From: Mesorhizobium waimense
GTDB lineage: Bacteria > Pseudomonadota > Alphaproteobacteria > Rhizobiales > Rhizobiaceae
NCBI RefSeq assembly: GCF_003601975.1
Contig: NZ_QZWZ01000015.1
Coordinates: 1 to 64,000, forward strand
DNA: 64,000 bases
Reading direction: 5' to 3'
The notes beneath the pieces were generated by a model, which was not told the origin of the DNA, ran no database searches, and saw only the letters and a program-made list of their open reading frames with translations. Shown here in pieces: positions 9,623 to 18,277 of the stretch. Numbering within the stretch: position 1 is the stretch's first letter; each line of letters starts with the position of its first letter. The position numbers and the translations under genes are program-made.

Positions 9623-9832
9623 TTACGCAGCCTTGAGCTGGTCGGCGGACATCTTGCCCGACTTGTTGTCACGAACCATCTCGTAGCCAAGCTTCTGGCC
9701 TTCGACGATGGTGCGCATTCCGGCACGCTCGACGGCCGAAACATGGACGAAAACGTCGGCCGAACCGTCGTCAGGCTGAATAAAGCCAAAGCCCTTGGTG
9801 GCGTTGAACCATTTTACTGTGCCAGTGCTCAT
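9623..9832 (-). CDS. Cold-shock domain protein (CspA family)
   Basis: 69 residues, one OB-fold cold-shock domain. RNP1-like KGFGFIQPD (about residues 15-23) and RNP2-like DVFVHVSAVE (30-39) are the nucleic-acid-binding strands. It acts as an RNA chaperone that melts RNA secondary structure. Start MSTGTVKWFN is typical. A long untranslated leader precedes it, as is usual for csp genes, and a clean terminator follows. Confidence 0.96.
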   Translation of the reverse strand: MSTGTVKWFNATKGFGFIQPDDGSADVFVHVSAVERAGMRTIVEGQKLGYEMVRDNKSGKMSADQLKAA

Positions 9833-10206
9833 AACGAACCCTTTCCATGGCAAATATTCGTTTACCGTCGTGCGAATGCACAACAGCGTTTGTCTCGATT
9901 TTTGATGGGAGGAAGTTCGTCAAAGGCGCGCTCGGCGCGCGGATAACAAAAGTCGGGCAAACAAATATCGACAAACTTCTAGTAGACTTCTTTTGCCGCC
10001 ATGTCAAATTTCTTGTTTTGCAACGGTAGCCGAAGCAGCGCATGGCTTGCCGGGCAAGGCACGACGAAGCCCCTTTCCCGGTTGCATCCGGGATGCAAAA
10101 ACCGCCTGGCGCCAGATCGAAAAAAATCGCAACAAGGTGGAACCATCCTGGCCCTCACGCATTTTGGTACGGTCAGCAGTTCATAAGAGCAATCTTGGAA
10201 AGGCTG
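9833..10206. other. Intergenic: csp leader and upstream region
   Basis: No convincing gene. The AT-richer part next to 9833 (9840-10020) is probably the csp promoter and 5' untranslated leader. The remainder up to the terminator at 10209 shows no recognisable element. Confidence 0.6.
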
Positions 10207-10208
10207 GC

Positions 10209-10252
10209 AAAAAGGACGCCTCCCGCGCGATAAAAGGCGCGAGGGGCGTTCT
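10209..10252 (-). terminator. Terminator of the ArsR/AHSA1-YCII operon
   Basis: A 16-bp stem (10213-10228 with 10237-10252; two G-U pairs and one mismatch) around an 8-base loop, followed on the minus strand by five U. It lies just beyond the stop at 10267. Confidence 0.88.
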
Positions 10253-10266
10253 TGTATTTGGGGACG

Positions 10267-11049
10267 TCACATGATCGCTGACATCAGCGGCAGGATTTCG
10301 TAGCGAAAGCCCTGCCCCGAACGCACCACCGGGTCGTCGTCGGTCAACGCCCTTGCCTCGGCCTCGGTGCCGACGCGCAGGATGGCGAGGCCCCAGGGCC
10401 CGGCCGGGTCGGCGACCGGACCAGCCAGCATCATGGTGCCCTCGGCCAGCTTGCCGCGCAGATAGTCGGCATGCCGGTCCATCAGCACCCTCTCCTCCTC
10501 GGTCAAGGTAAAGGCGAAATCCGGGCGCGGCGGGATCATCCGACAGTGGAATATGCTTGGCGACTTGATGCCAGCTTCGGCGGCAAGGAAGGCATTCAGC
10601 CAGCCGAGCACCCGCTCCCAGCCGGAGCCATGATCGCGGCAGGCGTCCTGACGTGCGCCAAAGCCTTCGTGGCGCAGCGTCAGCCGCGTTCCAGACTCGA
10701 CCGCTTCGAGCATGTAGGTGACGGTCGTGACATTGTCGCCGTCCCACGGCGCCTTCCAGGTCATCACCAGACGATGCGGCGGCTCGACTTCGAGATACTC
10801 GCCCTGGACGTGGAATTCATGTCCGTCGGCGCCCTTGCCTTGCGAATACCAGGCGCCGCCCGGCCTGACATCGGAGGTGTGCCTGGTCGTCCGGTAGAGC
10901 GCGTCCGAGCCCCACCAGAGCGGGATCTGCTCCTCGGCGGTCAGCGCCCGAAACACCCGTTCCGGCGGCACGGCGATCGTCACCGTGGCAAGGATGGTGC
11001 CCGCCGAAACGTCGGCGATCGCACGCGGTCCGTCGTTGCTGGCCATCAT
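10267..11049 (-). CDS. Fusion of SRPBCC (AHSA1-like) and YCII domains
   Basis: 260 residues. Residues about 15-150 form an AHSA1-type START-like (SRPBCC) domain (PPERVFRALTAEEQIPLWWG, GEYLEVEPPHRLVMTWKAPW, TRLTLRHEGFG...GWERVLGWLNAFL). Residues 165-255 form a YCII-like ferredoxin-fold domain (MDRHADYLRGKLAEGTMMLAGPV, WGLAILRVGTEAEARALTDDDP). The two domains usually occur as separate proteins. It overlaps the ArsR gene by ATGA; the ArsR-AHSA1 pair is common and often linked to stress or toxin response. Ligand unknown. Confidence 0.88.
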   Translation of the reverse strand: MMASNDGPRAIADVSAGTILATVTIAVPPERVFRALTAEEQIPLWWGSDALYRTTRHTSDVRPGGAWYSQGKGADGHEFHVQGEYLEVEPPHRLVMTWKAPWDGDNVTTVTYMLEAVESGTRLTLRHEGFGARQDACRDHGSGWERVLGWLNAFLAAEAGIKSPSIFHCRMIPPRPDFAFTLTEEERVLMDRHADYLRGKLAEGTMMLAGPVADPAGPWGLAILRVGTEAEARALTDDDPVVRSGQGFRYEILPLMSAIM

Positions 11050-11366
11050 TCGTTCTCCAGATAGGATTTCAGATTGCCGAGGCTTGCCTGCCAGAAATCG
11101 CGATAGGGCAGGATCCAGTCGGCGACATCCTTCAGTTCCGCCGGCTCCAGCCGATAAAGCCGCTCGCGGCCATGCTTCTGCTCGGAGACGACGCGCAATT
11201 CGCGCAGGATCCTGAGATGCTTGGAGATTGCCGGCCGGCTCTGCGAAAAGGCCGAGGCGAGTTCATTCACCGGCGCCGGGCCTTGCCGCAAGCGGTCAAG
11301 GATGGCGCGCCGCGTCGGATCGGCGATGGCGCGGAAAACGGAACGATCAGGATCAGCCTGCGGCAT
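11046..11366 (-). CDS. ArsR-family transcriptional repressor
   Basis: 106 residues, winged helix: FRAIADPTRRAILDRLRQGP, then FSQSRPAISKHLRILRELRV (recognition helix) and SEQKHGRERLYRLEPAELKD (wing). No CxC metal site is visible, so it is not a classical metal sensor. It belongs to the ArsR group paired with AHSA1-domain genes. Start at 11366 gives normal length; an inverted repeat lies directly upstream and suggests autorepression. Confidence 0.92.
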   Translation of the reverse strand: MPQADPDRSVFRAIADPTRRAILDRLRQGPAPVNELASAFSQSRPAISKHLRILRELRVVSEQKHGRERLYRLEPAELKDVADWILPYRDFWQASLGNLKSYLENE

Positions 11367-11367
11367 A

Positions 11368-11391
11368 ATGCGTATCCATTTGGTTACGTAT
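11368..11391. promoter_or_regulatory. Inverted-repeat operator of the ArsR operon
   Basis: ATGCGTATCC (11368-11377), 4-base spacer, GGTTACGTAT (11382-11391). The arms match at 8 of 10 positions. It touches the ArsR start codon region, fitting autoregulation. Confidence 0.6.
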
Positions 11392-11470
11392 TTATGCCGA
11401 TCGCGACTGCTCGTCAACAACGCCGCAGCGGGATGAACTCAGCGATCCTCGTCCGGCGATGCTCTCTTGG

Positions 11471-12145
11471 TCAGTCCTGTTCGTGCGGGCCGGGTTCCGG
11501 CCACGTCTCCTTGGCGGCTTCTGCATACCAGTGCCGCATCGCCGGCGTTGAAAGCACGGCATCGACATAGGCGCGTGTATCCGGCGCCAGTTCGCCGCCA
11601 TAGGTGTCGAAGCGGGTGACGATCGGCGCATACATGGCATCGGCCGCGGTGAAATGGCCGAACAGGAACGGGCCGCCCTTGCCGTACTCGGCACGGCATT
11701 GCCGCCAGATCGCTTCGATGCGCGCCCGCTGTGCCTCGCCTTCGGCGTCGAGCGGTTTATACGCCTTGGGCCGGCGCAAATTCATCGGCCAGCCATAGCG
11801 GACCTCACGAAAGCCGGAATGCATCTCGGTCGCCACCGAGCGGGCCAGCGCGCGGGTGCCGATGTCATCGGGCCAGAGTTTTTTCTCCGGAAACAGGTCG
11901 GCGAGATATTCAAGGATGGCAAGGGTTTCCCAGACGATCCTGCTCCCGCCCTTCAACGGCTTGTGATTCAGGACCGGTACCATGCCGGTCGGCGACACCT
12001 TGGCCAGGTTGGCGGCGGTTTCCGGCGTGCGCAGGCGCACGAAGCCCTCCTCGAACGGTATCTCCAGATGCCGCATCGCCACCCAGGGCCGGAGCGACCA
12101 GGACGAAAAGCATTTGTTGCCTATGAAGAGGGTGAATTCAGCCAT
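11471..12145 (-). CDS. Glutathione S-transferase family protein
   Basis: 224 residues. The N-terminal thioredoxin-like domain (FTLFIGNKCFSSWSLRPWVA...VSPTGMVPVLNHKPL...IVWETLAILEYLADLFPEKK) contains the SxxLRPW segment seen in maleylacetoacetate-isomerase-like or YfcF-like GSTs, and the all-helical C-terminal domain has HFTAADAMYAPIVTRF. Conjugates or isomerises with glutathione in the cytosol; substrate unknown. Stands alone. Confidence 0.9.
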   Translation of the reverse strand: MAEFTLFIGNKCFSSWSLRPWVAMRHLEIPFEEGFVRLRTPETAANLAKVSPTGMVPVLNHKPLKGGSRIVWETLAILEYLADLFPEKKLWPDDIGTRALARSVATEMHSGFREVRYGWPMNLRRPKAYKPLDAEGEAQRARIEAIWRQCRAEYGKGGPFLFGHFTAADAMYAPIVTRFDTYGGELAPDTRAYVDAVLSTPAMRHWYAEAAKETWPEPGPHEQD

Positions 12146-12249
12146 GGTTTCCCCCGACTTGCCTGCGCAGCCAACCCTGCCTGCTTAGCCCGGGAGAAGC
12201 CGGGCCGATCCCGAAAATACGACCACTGCCGCCGTCCCGCCAGCGCGCC

Positions 12250-13383
12250 TCAGAAGCTCAGGCTCTTCGAAAAGGCATTGGTGAACATCACCTCGCCATG
12301 GTCGCCGGTCGCCTCGCCCAGCACGACATCCATGCCGTCACCGGTCACTCGCACCAGCGCGAAGCCGCCCATATAGGCGGCCTTCGGCTTGATGAGGTCG
12401 AGACCGTTGCGCTGGTAGATCATCGGCACCTCGTGCTGATGGCCGTGAAAAATGGCGATGACATTGTAGCCCCTCAGCGCCGAAAGCAGTGCCTGGCGGT
12501 CACTCTCGCTCCACCAATGCGGCGCGCCGGCGCCCTCATTGTCGTAAGCCCGCTTGGTCGGATCCCATTTCTCGGTCGAAAAAGTATCCCAGCCATAATG
12601 CTGGAACAGGATGACCGGGCGGCCGTCGCCGGCATAGGTGGCCAGATCCTGCTTCAGCCATGGCAGGCTGGAGATGGCGCCGTGGCCTGTATCGCCGGCG
12701 AAACGATGCGTCTGGATAAGATGCAGGCCGCCCCAGTCCCAGGAATAGCAGTCGGTGTCGACATCGTATTCGGTGGCCGGCACCGGCGGCTTGAAGAAGA
12801 CGCCGGGGCGGTGATTGACCTCGACATAGTCGCGCATCTCGCGGCGGTACCAGTCGACATGATGCGGCGGCCCGTTCTGGTCGAGGTCGTGATTGCCGAG
12901 CCCGATATAGACGGGCATGTGGACGCGGTCGGGGCCGATCCCTTGCTGGTAGCGCTGGCTGAACTGCAGAAGCTGCGTGCCTTCGCTGGGCTGGGTGATC
13001 TGCCCGCCGCCATCGTCGGTGATGTCGCCGCCGACGACGAGGCCGAGCGGCGTGCCGATGCGGCTGCCGGCCGAGTGCAGGCCGGTGGCGACTCCGTCGA
13101 TCTCGGTCGGCCAGTCCTTGTCACTGAGGCCATTCAGCGCGGCGACGTTGCGCAGCAAGGCGGCGTCGGTCTTGCCTTCCTGCTGGCAATTGGGGCTGAG
13201 GCCGCTCGCCATGCGGCAGGCATGGACGTCGGCGATGAACAGGAAGGTGGCGTCGATGGGCTGGATGCGCTGCCCGGTCTGGCCGAGCGCCGGACGCACA
13301 AAGGCGCTGGCGGCAGCAACCCCCAGCGCCTGGGCCAAAAAATCGCGCCGGGACAGTAGGCGGGGCGGGAGGCGATTCATCAT
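12250..13383 (-). CDS. Tat-exported metallophosphoesterase
   Basis: 377 residues from 13383. Twin-arginine signal SRRDFLAQALGVAAASAF at residues 11-28. The calcineurin-like metal motifs are in order: FIADVHA (D-x-H), VVGGDITDDG (GD), GLGNHDLD (GNH), and GHQHE near the C-terminus, with VILFQHYGWD as the intermediate His. Probable periplasmic phosphodiesterase or phosphatase; substrate unknown. The frame stays open upstream to 13461, but the earlier ATG lacks a Tat-compatible start. Confidence 0.88.
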   Translation of the reverse strand: MMNRLPPRLLSRRDFLAQALGVAAASAFVRPALGQTGQRIQPIDATFLFIADVHACRMASGLSPNCQQEGKTDAALLRNVAALNGLSDKDWPTEIDGVATGLHSAGSRIGTPLGLVVGGDITDDGGGQITQPSEGTQLLQFSQRYQQGIGPDRVHMPVYIGLGNHDLDQNGPPHHVDWYRREMRDYVEVNHRPGVFFKPPVPATEYDVDTDCYSWDWGGLHLIQTHRFAGDTGHGAISSLPWLKQDLATYAGDGRPVILFQHYGWDTFSTEKWDPTKRAYDNEGAGAPHWWSESDRQALLSALRGYNVIAIFHGHQHEVPMIYQRNGLDLIKPKAAYMGGFALVRVTGDGMDVVLGEATGDHGEVMFTNAFSKSLSF

Positions 13384-13518
13384 GCGCCGAAATTCAGCAC
13401 AGCCGGCGCCCGGCCGTCCAGTTCTCCAGCAGCACTTCTCGTCCAAACCATCCATCGACATGTTGCCGCATGTCTGGCATGTCTTGCCCCCTCAACTTGC
13501 GCGAGCGAGGAGGACGCC

Positions 13519-14112
13519 ATGAAAGCTGCACCGATCATGATGATGCTGGCGGCGTTGCTGCCGGCGGGCGTTGCCCATGCTGCCGACTGCGTCGACGCGA
13601 AATCCGCCAGGGATGGCTTCGTGCTGGAAAAGCCCGGCATCCGCAGCGAGTTTCGCCCGACGGCCGGCGGCATGGTTGCCGTCGCCAACAAATACGAATC
13701 CGAATCGCCGCAGACGCAGTTCCTGTTCAACGGCCTGATCGAGGTGTTTCGCGACAGTGATACCGGTCGGGTGGCGATGATCCCGTTTTCCGATCTGCGA
13801 AAACTGTTTCCGCTGAAGACCGGGGCAAAGAGCACGATCGAATTCGTCGAGCTAGCGCCGAACAAGCAGCCAAAGAGCACCAAGACGCTGACTTTGGTCG
13901 TCAAGGGCCAGGAGACGTTCAGCCTGGGCGACTGCAAATACAAGGTACTGGCGGTCAAAGAGACCTTCAAGAATGGGGCCGGCGAGACGCTGGATGCGTT
14001 CACTGCGCTCTATGCGCCAGATCTGCAGGCAGCTCTCGCCCGGCGCTACGACGAGGGCACCAGCGCGGAATCGGTGAACGGTTACGAGACGATCAAACCG
14101 CTGGCGAAATAG
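13519..14112 (+). CDS. Secreted hypothetical protein
   Basis: 197 residues. Signal peptide MKAAPIMMMLAALLPAGVAHA with an AHA-A cleavage site, followed by a mature part with two Cys (ADCVDAKS and LGDCKYKVLAVKE) likely paired in the periplasm. No known domain recognised. GAGGAGGACGCC precedes the ATG. Stands alone, convergent with the TetR gene at 14139. Confidence 0.75.
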   Translation: MKAAPIMMMLAALLPAGVAHAADCVDAKSARDGFVLEKPGIRSEFRPTAGGMVAVANKYESESPQTQFLFNGLIEVFRDSDTGRVAMIPFSDLRKLFPLKTGAKSTIEFVELAPNKQPKSTKTLTLVVKGQETFSLGDCKYKVLAVKETFKNGAGETLDAFTALYAPDLQAALARRYDEGTSAESVNGYETIKPLAK

Positions 14113-14138
14113 AGCGGCGCCCTACTGCTCCTGCGGCT

Positions 14139-14834
14139 TCAGGGCTTTCCCGGCCGCAGCAGCACCCTGCGGCGTCGCTTCGCTCCCGCTCGGCCCAGGG
14201 ACGCAGCTGAATCGGTCCTGCGTTCCAATTCCGCCAGGCAATCGCGCAGTGGACCGGCGTCCTGTGCCGTCTTGGCCATCGACATGGCGCCGGAATAGGC
14301 GGCGACCGCCAAGGCAGCGAAGCGATCCGGATCGGTACCCTGTTCCTCGCCCGTTTGCTGATCGGTCCTGACCTTGCCGGCGATCGCCTCGCGCCAGGCG
14401 GCAAAGATGCTGGCAAGGGCAAAGCGGAAATCCGGATCGGCGAGCGACAATTCGTGCGCCAGGTTGTTGAGTTGACAGCCGCGCACGAAACCTTGCTGCT
14501 CGAGTTCGGCCGCCACCGCCTCGAACACGGCGCGTATGCCCTCGCGGGCCGATCCCGCAGCCTGCACCGGCGCGATCCAGGTTTCTTCGACGGCGGCAGC
14601 CACCCGCTCCTCGATCACCGCCAGGGCCAGCGCCTTCTTGGTCGGGAAATGGTGATGCAGCGCGCCGCCGGTGACGCCGGCCGCCGCCATCAGGTCGCCG
14701 ATGCTGGAAGCGTGATAACCGCGCTCCTGAAACGACGCTTCCGCGACATCGAGCACCCTGTTGCGCATGCCTTCGGGGTCGTTGGTGCGTTTTTGAGCCC
14801 GCGATCTTGGGCGAGCGGAAATCTCTGCTGACAT
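14139..14834 (-). CDS. TetR-family repressor
   Basis: 231 residues from 14834. TetR helix-turn-helix MRNRVLDVAEASFQERGYHA, then AAGVTGGALHHHFPTKKALA, at about residues 22-70, with a ligand-binding C-terminal part containing GFVRGCQLNNLAHELS, which resembles the LmrA/YxaF-like group. Divergent from the NIPSNAP gene, with strong inverted repeats between them. The C-terminus is basic (RRRRVLLRPGKP). Confidence 0.88.
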   Translation of the reverse strand: MSAEISARPRSRAQKRTNDPEGMRNRVLDVAEASFQERGYHASSIGDLMAAAGVTGGALHHHFPTKKALALAVIEERVAAAVEETWIAPVQAAGSAREGIRAVFEAVAAELEQQGFVRGCQLNNLAHELSLADPDFRFALASIFAAWREAIAGKVRTDQQTGEEQGTDPDRFAALAVAAYSGAMSMAKTAQDAGPLRDCLAELERRTDSAASLGRAGAKRRRRVLLRPGKP

Positions 14835-14854
14835 TTTCAAACGATAGCAGATTG

Positions 14855-14906
14855 ACAAAACAGGACAACCGGTCTGTTTTGTAAAACAGGACGATCATCC
14901 TGTTTT
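14855..14906. promoter_or_regulatory. Double operator between TetR and NIPSNAP genes
   Basis: Two adjacent palindromes: ACAAAACAG (14855-14863) / CTGTTTTGT (14874-14882), and AAAACAGGA (14883-14891) / TCCTGTTTT (14898-14906). The shared half-site AAAACAG occurs four times in 52 bases, 13 bases before the NIPSNAP start. Expected binding sites of the adjacent TetR protein. Confidence 0.82.
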
Positions 14907-14918
14907 GGAGAGTGCGCG

Positions 14919-15698
14919 ATGAACCTGCCCCTGAAAGCCCCCGCGACAGCCGGCCTGCTCGCCTCGCCCGTGGTCGAATTGCGGCAGTACACGCTAAGAC
15001 CCGGCCGGCGCGACACGCTGATCGATGTCTTCGACAGCCGTCTGATCGAGGGCCAGGAAGCCGCTGGGATGACCATCATCGGCCAGTTCCGCGACCTCGA
15101 CCGGCCCGACATGTTCGTCTGGCTGCGCGGCTTTGACGGGATGGATGGGCGGAAACAAGCTCTGACGACCTTTTATGACGGGCCGGTATGGGCCGCACAC
15201 CGCGACGCCGCCAACGCCACGATGATCGATTCCGACGACGTGCTGCTGCTGAAACCGGCATGGCCGGGCGCCGGCTTCGACCTGTCGGGTTTGCGAAGAG
15301 CTGATGGGTCTGAGCAGGAAAAACCGGGCGATGACAGTCGCTTGAAGGCCATTGTTGCAATCAAGATACAGCATTTGCAGCCTGGCACCGAGGCCGGCTT
15401 TGCCGAAAATTTCGAGGCCCGGGCCGTTCCGCTGATCGAGGCGCTCGGCGCAAGGTTGCTCGGCGCCTTCGTCACCGAGCACGCCGAAAACAGCTTTCCG
15501 CGCCTGCCAGTGCGATCAGGCGAAAACGTGTTCATCAGCGTCTTGGGATTCGACAGCGCCGACGCGCAAGCAAATCATGAAGCGACCCTGGCCGCTTCAC
15601 CGATGTGGCGGACCTTCCACCGGGCAACGGAACCGAACCGCGCCAGACCGACGCAGACCCTGCGGCTTTCACCGACCTCGCAATCGCTGTTGAGCTAG
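14919..15698 (+). CDS. NIPSNAP-family protein
   Basis: 259 residues. N-terminal NIPSNAP dimeric alpha-beta barrel (VVELRQYTLRPGRRDTLIDVFDS...GQFRDLDRPDMFVWLRGFDGMDGRKQAL), with a second related half (IKIQHLQPGTEAGFAENFEARAVP onward). Such proteins bind or convert small hydrophobic compounds; the exact role is unknown. The divergent TetR gene with four half-sites suggests induction by a small molecule. The last 30 bases overlap the convergent hydrolase gene. Confidence 0.85.
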   Translation: MNLPLKAPATAGLLASPVVELRQYTLRPGRRDTLIDVFDSRLIEGQEAAGMTIIGQFRDLDRPDMFVWLRGFDGMDGRKQALTTFYDGPVWAAHRDAANATMIDSDDVLLLKPAWPGAGFDLSGLRRADGSEQEKPGDDSRLKAIVAIKIQHLQPGTEAGFAENFEARAVPLIEALGARLLGAFVTEHAENSFPRLPVRSGENVFISVLGFDSADAQANHEATLAASPMWRTFHRATEPNRARPTQTLRLSPTSQSLLS

Positions 15699-16535
15699 CC
15701 CTGCCCTGAACTTGTCGGTGACGGCCGCGGCAACAAGCGCCGGATCCTCCCAGTGCGGATTATGGCCGCAGCCTTCGATGCGGATGAAGTCGGAACCCGG
15801 AAGACAGTGCCGCAGCGCTTGCTGATGCGCTTCGCCAAACAGCGGGTCGACTGCACCGGCGATGATCAGCGTTCGCACCTGTACAGCTCGCGCCGCGTCA
15901 GTCAGATCCGTGTGACGAATTTCTTCGAGGACAGCGCGCCAGCTCGCCACCGGCATTGTCGAGGCGTCTTTCGCCATGCCGGCGAGAAAGGGTTGGGGCA
16001 CACCAGGCCGGCAGGCATGCCACCAGTCATAGAAGGGATCGGCCGGCGAGATCGGATCGCGTAGAGCCTGAACGCCGGCGACCAACGGATGATCCGGCGC
16101 GAAATCGGGCTTCAACGTGCCGGCCAGGACCACCAGCCCGCCGATGAGTTCCCTATGCCGCGCGGCCAGCGCGATAGCCACCATGGCACCAAGCGAATGG
16201 CCGACGACAACAGGCCGATCGAGCTGCAAATGCCGGATAAGCCCGGCAATGTCATTGGCGAAGTCGGCGATGGCGCAGCCCTCGCCCGCTAGCGAGGCAC
16301 CGTGGCCACGCAGGTCGGGCATGATCAGCCGGCGGCCGGCCAGATGCGGCGCCAGGAGCGAAAAGCTGCGGCTGGTGTCGGTGAAGCCGTGCACCAGAAC
16401 CAGCGCCGGTTCGGCGCCTGCGATCTCGGCATAGGCGATATCGAGGCCGTCAGCATTGATGAATTGCTTGCGGTCAGCCCAGGCGTCCTGTTCCGCCCAG
16501 GCATCCGGCACCGCTTCCAGCGTAACCGATGTCAC
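15669..16535 (-). CDS. Alpha/beta hydrolase
   Basis: 288 residues. Oxyanion motif LVLVHGFTDTSRSF, nucleophile elbow VVVGHSLGAMVAIA (Ser nucleophile), acidic residue in LIIAGAVDPLFGE and catalytic His in IEGCGHNPHWEDP. Cytosolic esterase- or lyase-type hydrolase. Its ATG overlaps the choX stop (ATGA), so it is the second gene of the choX transcript and may act on a choline-related ester. Confidence 0.9.
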   Translation of the reverse strand: MTSVTLEAVPDAWAEQDAWADRKQFINADGLDIAYAEIAGAEPALVLVHGFTDTSRSFSLLAPHLAGRRLIMPDLRGHGASLAGEGCAIADFANDIAGLIRHLQLDRPVVVGHSLGAMVAIALAARHRELIGGLVVLAGTLKPDFAPDHPLVAGVQALRDPISPADPFYDWWHACRPGVPQPFLAGMAKDASTMPVASWRAVLEEIRHTDLTDAARAVQVRTLIIAGAVDPLFGEAHQQALRHCLPGSDFIRIEGCGHNPHWEDPALVAAAVTDKFRAGLAQQRLRGR

Positions 16536-17470
16536 AGGCCGAGCTTTTCCTTGACCGCGGCAAGGCCGGGCTTGCCGTCGAAGGTCTTGACGCCGGCGAG
16601 CCAGGCATCGAGGCGGTTCTTGTTCAGTGTGATCGCCTTCAGTCCCGCCTCTTCCGGCTTCATGCCATCATTGATCAGGTAGCCCATGCCGACATTCTCG
16701 AAATCGATGTCGAAGGCGAGATTCCTCAGCAGCTGCGCGGCATTCGGACACTGTTCGAGATAGCCCTTACGCACCTGCGTGGTGACCGTCGCCGCGCCAA
16801 GGTTTGGGCCGTAGAACTTGTCGCCGCCGGTCAGGTACTTGAAGTCGTACATGGTGTTCATCGGATGCGGGGCCCAGCCCTGGAAGACGATGAACTGCTT
16901 TTCCTTTATCTCATAGCCGACCTCGGACAGCATGCCGGCTTCGCTCGACTCGACGACCTGCCAGCCATCGAGGCCGAGCGACGGATCGGCGATGGCGTCC
17001 ATCATCAGCTGGTTCGAGCCGGGCTCGATGCCGTACATCTTCTTGCCGAACTTGTCGGCGAACTTGTGCAGGTCGGCAAAATCCTTGACGCCGGCGTTCC
17101 AGACATAGGTCGGGACGGCGAAGGTGTATTTGGCCCCTTCCAGATTGACGCGCACGTCCTCGACCGAACCGTCCTTCTTGTAGGGTTCGTAGTAGGTGAC
17201 CATGGCCGGGTTCCAGTAACCCAGGAACAGGTCGAGATCGTTGTTCTTCATGCCTTCGTAGATGACGTTGATGCCCAGCACCGAGCTCTGCGGCTGATAG
17301 CCGAGCGCACCGAAAAGAACATTGGCGACACCAGTGGTGAAGGCCAGATCGTTCCATCCAGGTTCGGCCATGCGGACCGCCCTGCACTGCTCGGCCTCGG
17401 CCGCTCGAGCCGCATGAGAAGCCAGCGCCAGTGCGGCCAGGCAGACCCCGGTTGCCAGAGTGCGATGCAT
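16532..17470 (-). CDS. choX: Choline/betaine ABC transporter substrate-binding protein
   Basis: 312 residues from 17470, with signal peptide MHRTLATGVCLAALALASHAARA. The mature part matches ChoX/OpuAC-type proteins (AEPGWNDLAFTTGVANVLFG, VIYEGMKNNDLDLFLGYWNP, FQGWAPHPMNTMYDFKYLTGGD). Aromatic-rich positions such as WNP and WAPHPM would cage the trimethylammonium group. ChoX normally works with ChoW (permease) and ChoV (ATPase); neither is adjacent here. Divergent from betI, followed by an overlapping alpha/beta hydrolase gene. Confidence 0.88.
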   Translation of the reverse strand: MHRTLATGVCLAALALASHAARAAEAEQCRAVRMAEPGWNDLAFTTGVANVLFGALGYQPQSSVLGINVIYEGMKNNDLDLFLGYWNPAMVTYYEPYKKDGSVEDVRVNLEGAKYTFAVPTYVWNAGVKDFADLHKFADKFGKKMYGIEPGSNQLMMDAIADPSLGLDGWQVVESSEAGMLSEVGYEIKEKQFIVFQGWAPHPMNTMYDFKYLTGGDKFYGPNLGAATVTTQVRKGYLEQCPNAAQLLRNLAFDIDFENVGMGYLINDGMKPEEAGLKAITLNKNRLDAWLAGVKTFDGKPGLAAVKEKLGL

Positions 17471-17501
17471 GCGATGTCTCCTCTTGTCCGTTCGGACTAA
17501 T

Positions 17502-17521
17502 AATTGTCCCATGGGTCAATT
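17502..17521. promoter_or_regulatory. Inverted repeat between choX and betI
   Basis: Near-perfect 20-bp palindrome centred on CCCATGGG with flanks AATTGT and TCAATT. A second short palindrome (TCCG-TT-CGGA) lies at 17487-17496. The place and symmetry fit a TetR-type BetI operator controlling both genes. Confidence 0.65.
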
Positions 17522-17541
17522 CTTGATCTCAACGGATAAGG

Positions 17542-18192
17542 ATGTCAATCTGTAATCGTGAACAGGTGGATTCTCCGGTGAAGCTCAGCCGCATCAGCGA
17601 TATCAGGCGCAGGGAATTGCGGCAGGCGGCGTTCGCGGTGCTGGAGCGTGAAGGCATAGCCGGCGCGACGCTGGAAAAGGTGGCGGCCCAAGCCGGTGCC
17701 TCGAAAGGCATCGTGCTGCATTATTTCCGCAACAAGCAGGAGTTGTTCGAGCACGCGATGCGCGAGGCGAACGCAGTCCTATGCCACGCAGTGATCGCGC
17801 GGCTTCGGCGGGCACGGACGCCGATGGAGCGCCTAGATGCGGTTATCGAAGGCAATTTCGAGGAGCATCTGTTCCTGCCGCCTCTCTGCCACGCCTGGCT
17901 TTCGCTCTGCGCGGAGGTACCGCGCGACGACAAGCTCGCCCGCATTCAGAAGGTCATACATGCACGCATGCGCTCGAACCTGTTGTCCGGTCTGCGCGGT
18001 CTTGCATCGTCCGTAGAGGCCGACGATATCGCGCTTGGCGTCACCGCGCTGATCGACGGGCTGTGGCTGCGGCTCGGCCTGCAGCCGGGCAGCGTCTCGC
18101 GCGAACAGGCGATCCGTCAGGTGAAAGAATATGTTGCGGGCCGGCTCGCCATGCGACGGCCTGCGGCCGTCGGGCTGGCCTCGGCCGGATAA
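17542..18192 (+). CDS. betI: BetI-like TetR-family regulator
   Basis: 216 residues. Helix-turn-helix RRRELRQAAFAVLEREGIAG, then AAQAGASKGIVLHYFRNKQELFEHAMREAN, closely BetI-like, with a BetI-type C-terminal domain (LDAVIEGNF, WLSLCAEV, LIDGLWLRLGL). BetI is a choline-responsive repressor of glycine-betaine synthesis genes. Here it is divergent from choX, and betA/betB are not in view. The start could also be the GTG near 17578. Confidence 0.85.
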   Translation: MSICNREQVDSPVKLSRISDIRRRELRQAAFAVLEREGIAGATLEKVAAQAGASKGIVLHYFRNKQELFEHAMREANAVLCHAVIARLRRARTPMERLDAVIEGNFEEHLFLPPLCHAWLSLCAEVPRDDKLARIQKVIHARMRSNLLSGLRGLASSVEADDIALGVTALIDGLWLRLGLQPGSVSREQAIRQVKEYVAGRLAMRRPAAVGLASAG

Positions 18193-18277
18193 AGTTCATA
18201 CTGCGGGATAGGCTCTTGGGTTGACCGCCCAAGCCGTTCGGCATGCTCTTTGCCAATGGCACAGGCAGGAGCATCCC

